From assembly GCF_000419605.1 (NCBI RefSeq), contig NZ_ATTI01000001.1, positions 905,501-969,500 on the forward strand: a DNA stretch of 64,000 bases, written 5' to 3'. Origin of the DNA: Sphingomonas phyllosphaerae 5.2 (GTDB lineage: Bacteria; Pseudomonadota; Alphaproteobacteria; Sphingomonadales; Sphingomonadaceae). Below are positions 9,560 through 17,696 of the stretch, in pieces. The notes under the pieces are model-generated. The model worked only from the letters and a program-made list of their open reading frames with translations. It was not told where the DNA came from and searched no databases. Position numbers and translations under genes: made by a program. Numbering within the stretch: position 1 is the first letter of the stretch; each line of letters starts with the position of its first letter.

Positions 9560-9822
9560 TCGGTCGTCTATATACCGTTCCGGCCGTAGCCATATCGTCG
9601 TTCGTAATCGGCATACTGGCCACAACCGTGACTGTATTCTTGGGAAGAAGTGCCGGCATCAGTTTTCTGATCATAGCTTCACTCTCTTATGCGGGCATGA
9701 ACTACCTTTCGGAGAAGAGGGTCGGGGAGTCAGCAGTTGCTTTCATTTCTGTCCTACTAATTGGCGGAGTTGTGGCCGTAGTATTAGGCTATATCTTGGT
9801 TAATTACATTCTCGATATATAG
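9547..9822 (+). CDS. Small polytopic membrane protein, candidate immunity protein
   Basis: 91 aa with three hydrophobic segments (about residues 10-32, 37-53, 62-88) and only short loops. It overlaps the end of the RHS gene: the ATG at 9547 overlaps by 13 bp, and an internal ATG at 9556 would give an exact ATGA overlap. This placement directly after the variable toxin tip is where immunity genes of polymorphic toxins sit, and membrane-embedded immunity proteins are known for toxins acting in the periplasm or membrane. No family was recognised. The immunity role is inferred from position and topology. Confidence 0.7.
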   Translation: MREMIGRLYTVPAVAISSFVIGILATTVTVFLGRSAGISFLIIASLSYAGMNYLSEKRVGESAVAFISVLLIGGVVAVVLGYILVNYILDI

Positions 9823-9829
9823 CCTTCCC

Positions 9830-10030
9830 GCTGACGTGGGGTCGGTGGATATACCAGTGTCGATCGCCCCGACCTGTGCGCCGTCGCGCAGACCGAGGGC
9901 GTCGGTGAGGCTGGCGCGGCTGTCGGTATAGACGGCCGCGCTGGTTCTGGCCCTGCTGATCGCGACATAGACGGAGGCGGCGTCGATGGTGTTGGCGCGG
10001 AACGATTCGAGGTGTGCCATGACCCGATCG
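9830..10030 (-). pseudogene. Remnant of conjugative relaxase/helicase C-terminus (TraA/TraI type)
   Basis: On the minus strand, directly abutting the left end of the IS6 element, the frame encodes HLESFRANTIDAASVYVAISRARTS... then VYTDSRASLTDALG. The pattern of a Ser/Thr-rich helix, VYVAISRAR and VYTDSR is the last helicase motif of TraA/TraI-type conjugative relaxases and UvrD-like helicases. Everything upstream (relaxase domain, ATPase motifs) is missing, cut at the IS6 boundary near 10030. The 3' end is not clear; the frame stays open into the immunity-like gene on the other strand. It suggests the region was once joined to conjugation functions. Confidence 0.6.
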
Positions 10031-10869
10031 GCACCGTCAAACCAAATGCACCGTCTAGTAATCGGGTGAGGGTGGGGTAGGGCGGGCCATGTCCCGCCCA
10101 CGCAAGCCAGCCTCGCCGTTCCGCTACTTCAACTCCTCGCCGGAGGTGATCCGGCTAGTGGTGCTGATGTACGTGCGCTTCCCGTTGAGCCTCCGCAACG
10201 TCGAGGACCTGCTGTTTGAGCGCGGGATCGACATCTGTCACGAGACGGTGCGGCTATGGTGGAACAGGTTCGGTCCGCTGTTCGCCGGCGACATCCGCCG
10301 GCAGCGGGTGAGCCGCATGGGTGGCTTTCGTCACTGGCGCTGGCACCTGGACGAGATGTACGTGAAGCTGAACGGCGAGATGGTCTACCTCTGGCGAGCG
10401 GTCGACCATGAAGGCGAGGTGCTTGAAAGCTACGTCACGAAGAGCCGCGATAAGGCGGCTGCACTCGCTTTCATGAAGAAGGTGCTGAAGCGCCACGGCT
10501 CGCCCGAGGCGATCACCACCGACGGTCTGCGCAGCTACGGCGCAGCGATGAACGAACTGGGCAACCGCGAGAAGCAGGAGGTGGGGCGCTGGGCGAACAA
10601 CCGGGTGGAAAACAGCCATCTGCCATTCCGACGACGGGAACGAGCGATGCAGCGGTTCCGGCAGATGAAGACGCTGCAGAAGTTCGCTTCAGTTCACGCC
10701 AACGTCCACAACCACTTTAGCCTGGAACGCCACCTTATCGATCGACAGACCTACCGGGAACGACGCTCCGCCGCACTGGCGGAGTGGCAGGCACTCGTCA
10801 GCTGAACGTCGCCGGCAAAGACCGAGGTGCATCGTGTAGAGAGCGGTTCGCATTAGACTGACAGCACCC
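10030..10869 (+). mobile_element. IS6-family insertion sequence, copy 1
   Basis: About 840 bp. The left end ggcaccgtcaaaccaaatgc and the reverse complement of the right end gggtgctgtcagtctaatgc form an imperfect inverted repeat; both ends recur at copies 2 (57296-58136) and 3 (61406-62246). It carries one transposase gene. No matching 8-bp target duplication is visible (left flank acccgatc, right flank gcacggct), and different broken genes abut each side, so it probably marks a deletion or cointegrate junction. Ends placed to within a few bases. Confidence 0.85.
10089..10805 (+). CDS. IS6-family DDE transposase (copy 1)
   Basis: 238 aa, full length for the family. An N-terminal zinc-finger/HTH-like part (FRYFNSSPEVIRLVVLMYV, LSLRNVEDLLFERG) precedes a DDE catalytic core: Asp88 in WHLDEMYVK, Asp145 in ITTDGLRSY and Glu174 in NNRVENSH, followed by the conserved K/R-rich RRRERAMQRFRQMKTLQKF. 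It catalyses replicative transposition with cointegrate formation. It differs from copies 2 and 3 at only scattered residues (for example Gly79 against Arg), so all three are recent and apparently functional. Confidence 0.95.
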   Translation: MSRPRKPASPFRYFNSSPEVIRLVVLMYVRFPLSLRNVEDLLFERGIDICHETVRLWWNRFGPLFAGDIRRQRVSRMGGFRHWRWHLDEMYVKLNGEMVYLWRAVDHEGEVLESYVTKSRDKAAALAFMKKVLKRHGSPEAITTDGLRSYGAAMNELGNREKQEVGRWANNRVENSHLPFRRRERAMQRFRQMKTLQKFASVHANVHNHFSLERHLIDRQTYRERRSAALAEWQALVS

Positions 10870-12320
10870 GCACGGCTGCCCTGGGTGAACTCGGGGTTAC
10901 CGTCTACGTCTTCAAGGCAAGGTCGCGCGGCCAGGGCGTGAAAGAGACGAAGCAGTACCTTCAGCGCGAGTACTTCAAGAACAACATGACCGTGCTGTTC
11001 TCGCTGAACGGTCAGGTCCACGGGTCGTACACGTCCGAGTTCGTCAGCCGGGCGCTCAAGATGCCGCTGCTGAAGGACTACCTGCTTGCCCACGTCGACT
11101 GCTCCAACCTGCACATGGCGGTTCGAAACGAGCTCTTCATGGCGTCGCGCGACCGGCTGAAGGCCGGGGACAAGGCCGACGAGGTGCGCAAGCACCTGCG
11201 AGACATGCTGCTGTCCAGCGAACTCAGGGAAATCGCCAAGCGCCGTAAGTCCAGTCTCAACGTCGATAGCGGCGATGCGGGACAGATGCTCCGTGACCTG
11301 ACACGCAACATGCCGATGAACGACGCGCTGACGAAGATACTGCGCCAGACGTTCGACATTCCCGACCAGCGGCCCGGCACCTCGGTCAAGAAGGAACGGG
11401 AGGAGCCGAACCGGCCTCGTAAGGAGCCTCGCGACGCTCCGCCCTTTCATCCGCAGCGCTATCCATCCGCGTTCCGCGCCAAGGGTGGCGACGGCAGCGA
11501 GGGCGGCGTGAAGGTCTACAAGCTGCCGACGGGAGGGTCCCGAACCATTTCCTTCGCGACGGATGTCGAGAACGACTTCTTCGACAGGACCGACGATCCC
11601 GGCGACATGTCGCTCGCGATCATGCGTCCGTCGAGCGCTGGCGGGGGTAGTGGCGGGGTGCCAGACCCTTCCGTTGAGGGCGACCTGCTGAACGTCGTGC
11701 GCACCAGCCCCTTGGACGGGACGATCAAGGTGGGGGTGCGCGCGACGGCGGAGATGAAGGTCGGGGATTCTGCGGAGATCAAGGCGGTGCTGACGAGTCC
11801 GCAGGGCGATCTGGTGGAGACCGTGCTCGTGCGCGTTACAGATCCGGAACCTACTCCGCCCCGGAAGGAACCTGACGTCGAACCTCCGCTCGGCATACCC
11901 GAGCTTGTCCTCTGCTCGAAGGAGGGTGGCGAGGGGCTAAAGTCATGGGAGGAGATCAACGAGGGTGGCGTCGAGATGGGATACGACGTTGTGGTCTATC
12001 CACTCGTAGAGGATGACAAGCTGTCGCGCATCTACGTCAACGTGGACAGTAAGGTGCTGAAGGACTTCAACTCGGGTGCCAAGTCGTCGGAGGCCGCCGA
12101 GATGGCCGAGCGGCGTTACATCAGCGCGGTTTACTTCCACACGCTCTTCCTGTTCGCCACGACGAAGTCGCGGAAGTACGACCTCAGACGAGGCGATGAG
12201 GGCGACAAGGATGGTTCCGAGGTTGATCTCGCCGACTATGTCTCCGATCTCTTCTCCTCCTCCTACGCGCAGTTCCTGCTGAACTTTGACACGACCGACA
12301 TGCTTGAAGCGATCGCGTGA
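10870..12320 (+). pseudogene. 5'-truncated GHKL-ATPase-like protein (possible defence gene)
   Basis: The frame is open from the IS6 right end (translating TAALGELGVTVYVFKAR) to 12320; a GTG at 10938 could serve as a start for a 460-aa product. The segment VLFSLNGQVHGSYTSEFV, LLAHVDCSNL, VRNELFMASRDRLK matches the transducer-like part of large GHKL (HSP90/MORC-like) ATP-binding proteins common in bacterial defence islands, which normally carry the ATPase domain at the N-terminus. That domain is gone here, removed at the IS6 junction. The remaining C-terminal half has an acidic/Pro-rich linker, an immunoglobulin-like beta stretch (KVGVRATAEMKVGDSAEIKAVL) and a helical end. It overlaps the next gene by 4 bp. 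Family call is from memory of the motif, moderate confidence. Confidence 0.65.
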
Positions 12321-12931
12321 GCCAGCCGTTCGGCATACTGGTGGTTCTGCTTGCCCCGCTTACGGTGGCGATGGCGGCCTGGTTTGGCCACGTCGTGCTG
12401 CGCGGGACGCGCATCTCGGAGATGCGCCAGAAGTGGATCGATGATCAGCGTGCGGATCTGGCTACCGTCGTCTCGCGCGCTCACGTTCTGGTCGAGCTGG
12501 CCAAGGCGGGTTCCGACCTCAACGAGACGCGCGCCGAGGCCCTGGGCGAGCTCGAGGCCGCCGCCTACCGGATCAAGCTGCGGGAGAACCCGATCAAGCC
12601 GGAGTGGACGGACGTGATCGATCGGGTAGACTGGATTCGCGACCATGTCCGAAACCCGGACGAAGTTGGAACCGCACTCTCGTCGCTTTCTGGCGCTATC
12701 ATCCCCTCGGCGCGGCACCGGCTCAAGCAGGAGTGGACTTTGGTTCGGGACGGAGAGACCTCATACCAGATCGCGTCGCATAGGTACTGGTGGCTGGTGG
12801 GGCTCTTCGCGATCGTAGCGCTCGCTATAATCGTACTCGGCGCGATCGCCGGCAACGAGACCAAGGCCGCGCCATTGCCGGCGCAGCTCGATGCGAAGTG
12901 CATGGCGGGATGCTATCTCCGGCTTCGGTAG
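12317..12931 (+). CDS. Membrane protein partnered with the GHKL-like gene
   Basis: 204 aa from a GTG at 12317 overlapping the stop of the preceding gene (GTGA), so the two were one operon. Membrane helices at about residues 5-28 and 157-178, with a cytoplasmic helical middle that starts RISEMRQKWIDDQRADLA. The R-x-KWIDxxR segment after a first helix occurs in a broad family of uncharacterised two-helix membrane proteins. A membrane partner next to a GHKL-type ATPase would fit a sensor-effector defence pair, but no effector motif is visible and the partner is truncated, so the pair is likely inactive. Confidence 0.6.
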   Translation: MSQPFGILVVLLAPLTVAMAAWFGHVVLRGTRISEMRQKWIDDQRADLATVVSRAHVLVELAKAGSDLNETRAEALGELEAAAYRIKLRENPIKPEWTDVIDRVDWIRDHVRNPDEVGTALSSLSGAIIPSARHRLKQEWTLVRDGETSYQIASHRYWWLVGLFAIVALAIIVLGAIAGNETKAAPLPAQLDAKCMAGCYLRLR

Positions 12932-13467
12932 ACTTGGTGTTTGGCGTCTGATGGTGAAGCGCCATGTTGTCAACGAGGAGGCGGGCAACTAGCCGTCGCC
13001 GATGGAGCGCGTGGATCCCGGGTGGCGGGGACGCAAGAACGACTGGCCGCTGAGATCGTGGCGGCGGCCCTGGGGTGTTTTTGGAGGAGGGGTACAGGCG
13101 GGTGATCGCGAAGATGAACGGGCGTCAGAAAGTGAGAAGCCTAAAGACGGGTCTGAACGTCCGCTTGTGGGTCTTCACCACACGCAGGAGGGACTGGCCG
13201 GCCCTTCGTTGACGTCCGTCACGCGATACTTCGTCTTTCCCCTGGCCTGCATCGGAGAAAAGGCCGGGGTAGGGCGCCCCAAGTAGCGGCAGGGTGGCGC
13301 CGAACTGGCCGCGCTCGCTTCCGGAGGCAGTCGCTACCATTTTTCGTTTGTCTGAACGGTGCTGCGCCGTCGGCGGTTGTGGCAAGGCAATCACTAAGGA
13401 GCGGCTCTTGGCGAACGGGCTATCTGATGGGTGGCAACAACTCAGCATGAGCGATCAACCGTGAGAA
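12932..13467. other. Non-coding stretch with a dispersed repeat
   Basis: About 535 bp with no frame that looks coding (no start with a ribosome site, no domain). It contains one copy of the 60-bp dispersed repeat at 13114-13173. Otherwise nothing was recognised. Confidence 0.5.
13114..13173 (+). repeat. 60-bp dispersed two-half repeat, copy 1
   Basis: Begins atgaacgggcgtcag and ends tgaacgtccgcttgtgggtc. The two halves resemble each other (TGAACG followed about 12-15 bases later by a G-run) and lie about 40 bp apart. Eight further copies are listed in this window, all intergenic. Confidence 0.65.
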
Positions 13468-13493
13468 CCGGCGACGCGCGTTTGCGCCGCCGG
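13468..13493 (-). terminator. Probable hairpin terminator of the small exported protein gene
   Basis: CCGGCG and GCGC pair with GCGC and CGCCGG around a GTTT loop, with a two-base bulge. It lies just downstream (on the minus strand) of the gene ending at 13505 and is followed on that strand by ggttctc, a weak T-rich tail. Confidence 0.4.
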
Positions 13494-13504
13494 CCTTAAT
13501 CGGC

Positions 13505-13750
13505 TCAATTGCTGTCGGAGTCGTCTCCATCGTCCGCGATGATGATGATTCCCGCGATTACTGCGGCAGCGGCCACGGCAGCGACGATCGCGCCGCCGCC
13601 AGCCAACATCTCGCTAGAGCGGCCAGCGGATGAGGCGGCACGCCCGGACTTGGCGACCGACAGCGACGTCGCCGGATTGGTCGGTGCCGCGAGAGCGGGA
13701 GCGGCTGCCAGCGTCAGTGCGGCCGTGGCGCCAAGAAACTTCGTGATCAT
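13505..13750 (-). CDS. Small exported Ala-rich protein with C-terminal membrane anchor
   Basis: 81 aa from the ATG at 13750, with ribosome site ggagacgacc; the frame is open further upstream but without a better start. Signal peptide MITKFLGATAALTLAAAPALA, a short Ser/Ala linker, then a second hydrophobic stretch (AGGGAIVAAVAAAAVIAGIIIIA) and an acidic tail DDGDDSDSN. Small proteins of this design are common in sphingomonads; no function is known to me. Divergent from the autotransporter gene, with about 180 bp between them. Confidence 0.7.
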   Translation of the reverse strand: MITKFLGATAALTLAAAPALAAPTNPATSLSVAKSGRAASSAGRSSEMLAGGGAIVAAVAAAAVIAGIIIIADDGDDSDSN

Positions 13751-13929
13751 GGTCGTCTCCTTATTGGGGCGGCCGGCGATGTGCCGGACCCGAACTACCC
13801 CATCATCAGACGGAGACGTGCGGCCGACACCTTGATGCGGCAGTCGATCATTTTTCGTCAGCGGAAGACCAAGGTTTTCCAGGCGCGGCTCCGTCCTGCC
13901 CTTCGAGAACAAGATCATAGGGGCCTTCA

Positions 13930-16900
13930 TTGCGTAGACTGCTTGCTTCCACCAGCCTGTCCACTTTGCTCGTCGCCGGCGCGGCGACGGCGCAGACCAT
14001 AATCGACACGCGCCAGACCACGCCGGTGCGCACCTCCACGGTCAAGGCCGGCGCCCGCGACGACATCCGCGTCGGTGCGAACGGCGCCGTCGTGCCTACA
14101 AGCGGCGCCGCTGTGACGATCGACAGCGACAACAAGGTGACGAACGGCGGCGCTATACAGATTACCGACGCGAGCGACGCCAGCGCGATTCTGGCGCAGG
14201 ACAACATTCGCGGCGAGATCGTCAACACCGGCAAGCTGATCGTCGACGAGACCTACGCGCCGACCGATACCGACAAGGATGGCGACCTCGATGGTCCCTT
14301 CGCACAGGGCGCTAGACGGTCCGGCATCCGCACCGCCGGACGCTTCACTGGCAACATCAGCAACGCCGGCGAGATCAACGTCGAGGGCAACGACTCCGCC
14401 GGGATCTTCCTCGGCGGCGCCACCACCGGCAACGTCACGCATGACGGCAAGACTACCGTCACCGGGGACCGGTCCGTCGGCGTGCGACTGGAGGCGGTTA
14501 GCGGCAGCGTGACGCTTGGCGGCACCATCACCGCGTCAGGCCAGGGCGCGATCGGCGCACGGCTCGACGGCGACGTCGGCGGCGCGCTGACCGTGCAGGG
14601 GCTCATCGGCGCGACCGGCTACCGCTACACCACGCCGCCCGCCGGTGCGTCGAAGCTCGACGCCGACGACCTGCTTCAGGGCGGACCTGCCTTGATCGTC
14701 GCAGGAAATGTCGGCGGGGGCATCGTCCTCGGCAACGCCACCGGCAAGGTCGCCGACGTGGTCAGCTTCGGCGGCGCGCCAGCCTTCCAGATCGGCGCCG
14801 CCGGGCGCACCGTCACCATCGGCGCGGTAGCCGGCAAGACGCCAGCAGCGGGTCTCGTGATCGACGGCAAAGTCACCGCGGACGGCGTCTATTCCGGGGT
14901 GGCGTCCAACGCGCTCGCGATCGGCGGCCTCGGTGGCGCGGTCACGATCGCGGGTGGCGTCGCGGTGGGCGGAAGCGTCCAGGTGGGGGCGAGCGGCAGC
15001 AACGCCACCGCGATCCGCTTCGGCGCAGGCGCGACCACGCCGGAGCTGCGCGTGACCGGGCTTGTCAACGCGGCGGCAAACGGCGGAGCGACCCAGGCGA
15101 TCGCGGTGTCGATTGAAGCGGGTGCTTCGCTCCCGGCGATCCGCAATAGCGGGACAATCCGCGCCGGTGCGGGCAGCGCGGCGACCGCAATCCTCGATCG
15201 GTCGGGCACGCTGCTGCTGGTCGAGAACAGCGGCGCCATCGTTGCAAGCGGTGCGAGCGCTGCAAGCGGCAACGTCGCCATTGATCTCTCGGCTACAACC
15301 GCGGGCATTGTCGTGCGCCAGGTAGCGGGCGCGAGTGGCGCCGCCGCCCCATCGATCACCGGCGCGATCCGCTTCGGCGGCGGTGACGATCTGCTCGACC
15401 TCGGCGCTGGCACGGTCGTGGGCGATGTGACGTTTGGTGCGGGCAGCAACCGGCTGTTGATGGCAGGCGCGAGCGGCTACGCCGGCACCGCGACCTTCGG
15501 CGCGGGGGCGGACACACTATCGATCGGCGGCACTTCAAAGTTCGCCGGCGCCGCCGACTTCGGCGGAGGCGCCGATCGCCTGACGATAACGGGTACCGGC
15601 GTGTTCGCCGGGCGCCTGCTTAACGCTGGCGGCACCGCGGTGAGCGTGGCGGCGGGGGGCGGCACTTTCGCGCCCACCGGGGCCACCACCATCGCCTCGC
15701 TGGACCTAGGCGCCAAGTCGGTGCTCAGCGTCGGACTCGACCGTGCCAACCCCGCCGCGAACGTCATCCAGGTCGCCGGCGCCACGACGATCGGCACCGA
15801 CGCCAAGCTCGCGCTGCGCGTGACCGGTGGCAGCGACGTGGCCGGGCGCTACGTCGTGCTCACCTCGGGCACGCTGACCGGCGCGTCCAACCTCTCGCTC
15901 ACCACCGAGAACGTGCCTTTCCTCTACAAGGGCGCGCTGGTCACCACGCTGCCCAACCAGATCGCCGTGGACGTTGTGCGCAAGGCGACCGGCGAACTCG
16001 GCTTCAACCGCGCGCAGGCGAGCGCGTTCGACGCGATTGACCTTGCACTGGGTGGCGACGCCAAGGCCGCGGCGGCAATCCGCGGAATCTACGAAGGCGG
16101 CGAGTTCCGCGGCGCCGTCGATCAGATGCTGCCCAACTATGCCGGCGGCGTGTTCGAAGGGGTCACGCTCGGGTCGCGCACGGCGGCGCGCCAGCTGCTC
16201 GAGCCGAGTGGGAGCTTCACCGAGGAAGGTGACTGGGGCGCATGGCTCACTCCGCTCGGCTGGGATTCGTCCAAGGCGACGCGCGACACGCTCAGCTACG
16301 ACGTCAACGGCTGGGGCGTCTCGGGCGGGCTCGAGCGCAAGGCCGGCATAGGCAACATCGGAGTGTCGCTCAGCTACCTCTCTGGGCGAGACAGCGAGGG
16401 TGAGGCGCTCAACCGCGTCGACCACAAGCAGTATGAGCTCGCCGGCCACTGGCGTGGTCACTGGGGTGGTCTGTCCGCCAGTGCACGTGCCTCGGCGGCG
16501 TGGATCTCGCTGGGCAGCGTGCGCCGCTTCGACGGCGCGATCGGTAACGAGGCGGTCAGCCGTCGGGCGACCGCCGACTGGAACGCGCAGCTCTACTCGG
16601 GCGCCGCGGCGGTCGCGTACGAGCACCTGATCGGACGCATCTCGCTGCGGCCGACGGTCGCGCTCGACTACTATCGCCTCAACGAGGACGCCTACCGTGA
16701 AAGTGGCGGCGGCACTGCGATGGACCTCGCCGTGCGCGAGCGCACGAGCGACGAGCTGGCGCTAACCGGCAGCCTCGCCGCCGGGCTGAACATCGGCGGC
16801 TCGAACCGGTACGACCAGTGGACAAGGCTCGAGATCGAGGGCGGCTGGCGCGAGCGGCTCGCCGGCACTCTCGGCAGCACCACCGCCAGCTTCGCCAACG

Positions 16901-17067
16901 GTAAGGCCTTCACGCTCGACCCCGAAGCACGCAACGGGGGATGGGTCGCCAAGGCGCGCGCGGTCACCGGCACCAGCGAGGTCAGGCTCAGCGGCGAGGC
17001 TGCCGCCGAGCGCCGCTTCGGCGACGTTGCGCTGTCCGCGCGCGCTGCCCTCCAGTTCGCCTTCTAG
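13930..17067 (+). CDS. Autotransporter with beta-barrel translocator (type V secretion)
   Basis: 1045 aa from a TTG at 13930 (aggggcc upstream), giving a signal peptide ending TAQ. Residues about 25-740 form a passenger rich in Gly/Ala/Asn repeats (NAGEINVEGNDSAGIFLG, SGTIRAGAGSAATAIL, GADTLSIGGTSKF), typical of a right-handed beta helix. From about residue 760 (EEGDWGAWLTPLGW) to the end is the autotransporter barrel, closing with ARAALQFAF, whose terminal Phe is the barrel-insertion signal. The passenger would be displayed on or released from the surface; it has no catalytic motif that I recognise and may be an adhesin. A terminator-like hairpin follows, then fecI. Confidence 0.9.
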   Translation: MRRLLASTSLSTLLVAGAATAQTIIDTRQTTPVRTSTVKAGARDDIRVGANGAVVPTSGAAVTIDSDNKVTNGGAIQITDASDASAILAQDNIRGEIVNTGKLIVDETYAPTDTDKDGDLDGPFAQGARRSGIRTAGRFTGNISNAGEINVEGNDSAGIFLGGATTGNVTHDGKTTVTGDRSVGVRLEAVSGSVTLGGTITASGQGAIGARLDGDVGGALTVQGLIGATGYRYTTPPAGASKLDADDLLQGGPALIVAGNVGGGIVLGNATGKVADVVSFGGAPAFQIGAAGRTVTIGAVAGKTPAAGLVIDGKVTADGVYSGVASNALAIGGLGGAVTIAGGVAVGGSVQVGASGSNATAIRFGAGATTPELRVTGLVNAAANGGATQAIAVSIEAGASLPAIRNSGTIRAGAGSAATAILDRSGTLLLVENSGAIVASGASAASGNVAIDLSATTAGIVVRQVAGASGAAAPSITGAIRFGGGDDLLDLGAGTVVGDVTFGAGSNRLLMAGASGYAGTATFGAGADTLSIGGTSKFAGAADFGGGADRLTITGTGVFAGRLLNAGGTAVSVAAGGGTFAPTGATTIASLDLGAKSVLSVGLDRANPAANVIQVAGATTIGTDAKLALRVTGGSDVAGRYVVLTSGTLTGASNLSLTTENVPFLYKGALVTTLPNQIAVDVVRKATGELGFNRAQASAFDAIDLALGGDAKAAAAIRGIYEGGEFRGAVDQMLPNYAGGVFEGVTLGSRTAARQLLEPSGSFTEEGDWGAWLTPLGWDSSKATRDTLSYDVNGWGVSGGLERKAGIGNIGVSLSYLSGRDSEGEALNRVDHKQYELAGHWRGHWGGLSASARASAAWISLGSVRRFDGAIGNEAVSRRATADWNAQLYSGAAAVAYEHLIGRISLRPTVALDYYRLNEDAYRESGGGTAMDLAVRERTSDELALTGSLAAGLNIGGSNRYDQWTRLEIEGGWRERLAGTLGSTTASFANGKAFTLDPEARNGGWVAKARAVTGTSEVRLSGEAAAERRFGDVALSARAALQFAF

Positions 17068-17072
17068 GCGAA

Positions 17073-17101
17073 CCGCACGTGCATCCCCCTGCCACGTGCG
17101 G
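17073..17101 (+). terminator. Hairpin just after the autotransporter
   Basis: Perfect 9-bp stem CCGCACGTG / CACGTGCGG with an 11-base loop, six bases after the stop codon. No T-run follows directly; it may act with the second hairpin at 17108-17152. Confidence 0.5.
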
Positions 17102-17107
17102 ACTACG

Positions 17108-17152
17108 GGAGCTCCACTCGTCCCCCCCTAGCGGGTGGAGCTCCTTCTCTCT
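17108..17152 (+). terminator. Rho-independent terminator between autotransporter and fecI
   Basis: Perfect 10-bp stem GGAGCTCCAC / GTGGAGCTCC with a 16-base loop, followed by ttctctcttc. It separates the autotransporter transcript from the fecI operon, 56 bp before the sigma factor start. Confidence 0.65.
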
Positions 17153-17207
17153 TCGGGCGGCGACAGCTAGAGACACGCTGTTTCCGCGACCACAAACAGT
17201 GAGACCC

Positions 17208-17696
17208 ATGCCCCCGACCGGGCTCGAAGCCGTCTACCTCGACAACCGTGACCGGCTCGTCCGCTTCCTCGTCGCGCGCGGCGCCGGCGATGCGGCGGAG
17301 GATCTGCTGCACGATTTGTGGGTCAAGGTGTCGCAGGGCTCCGGGGGGCCGGTCGACAACCCGCTCTCCTATCTCTTCCGCGCTGCGGACACGCTGATGA
17401 TCGATCGGCATCGCTCGCGTACGCAGGCTCAGGCGCGCGACACCGCCTGGAGCGAGGCGGGCGCAGGAGAAGTCGCTACAGGGGAGCGCGTCGTGGTCGG
17501 ACGGCAGGAAATGGTCCGCGTGGCGCACGTACTCGCCGAGCTCGGAACCCGCCGGGAGGCGGTTTTCCGTCGAGCCCGGCTCGATGGCGTACCGCAGCGG
17601 CAGATCGCCGCCGAGCTCGGCGTCAGCCTCAGCACCGTGGAGGCCGACCTTCGCGCCGCCTGCCGCGCACTCGCTGCCTTGAAGGAAGAACTATGA
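17208..17696 (+). CDS. fecI: FecI-like ECF RNA polymerase sigma factor
   Basis: 162 aa from the ATG at 17208; the frame is open upstream into the autotransporter but that part has no homology. Sigma region 2 is at about residues 5-75 (YLDNRDRLVRFLVARG, AEDLLHDLWVKV, NPLSYLFRAADTLMIDRHR) and region 4 at about 100-158 (LAELGTRREAVFRRARLDG, QRQIAAELGVSLSTVE). ECF sigma factors of this group are activated at the membrane by a FecR protein when a TonB receptor binds its ligand. The stop overlaps the fecR start (ATGA). Confidence 0.9.
   Translation: MPPTGLEAVYLDNRDRLVRFLVARGAGDAAEDLLHDLWVKVSQGSGGPVDNPLSYLFRAADTLMIDRHRSRTQAQARDTAWSEAGAGEVATGERVVVGRQEMVRVAHVLAELGTRREAVFRRARLDGVPQRQIAAELGVSLSTVEADLRAACRALAALKEEL

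Noticed and set aside
15706..16626. Long minus-strand open frame inside the autotransporter
   Set aside because: Low-complexity Arg/Val/Ala shadow of the barrel-coding strand.
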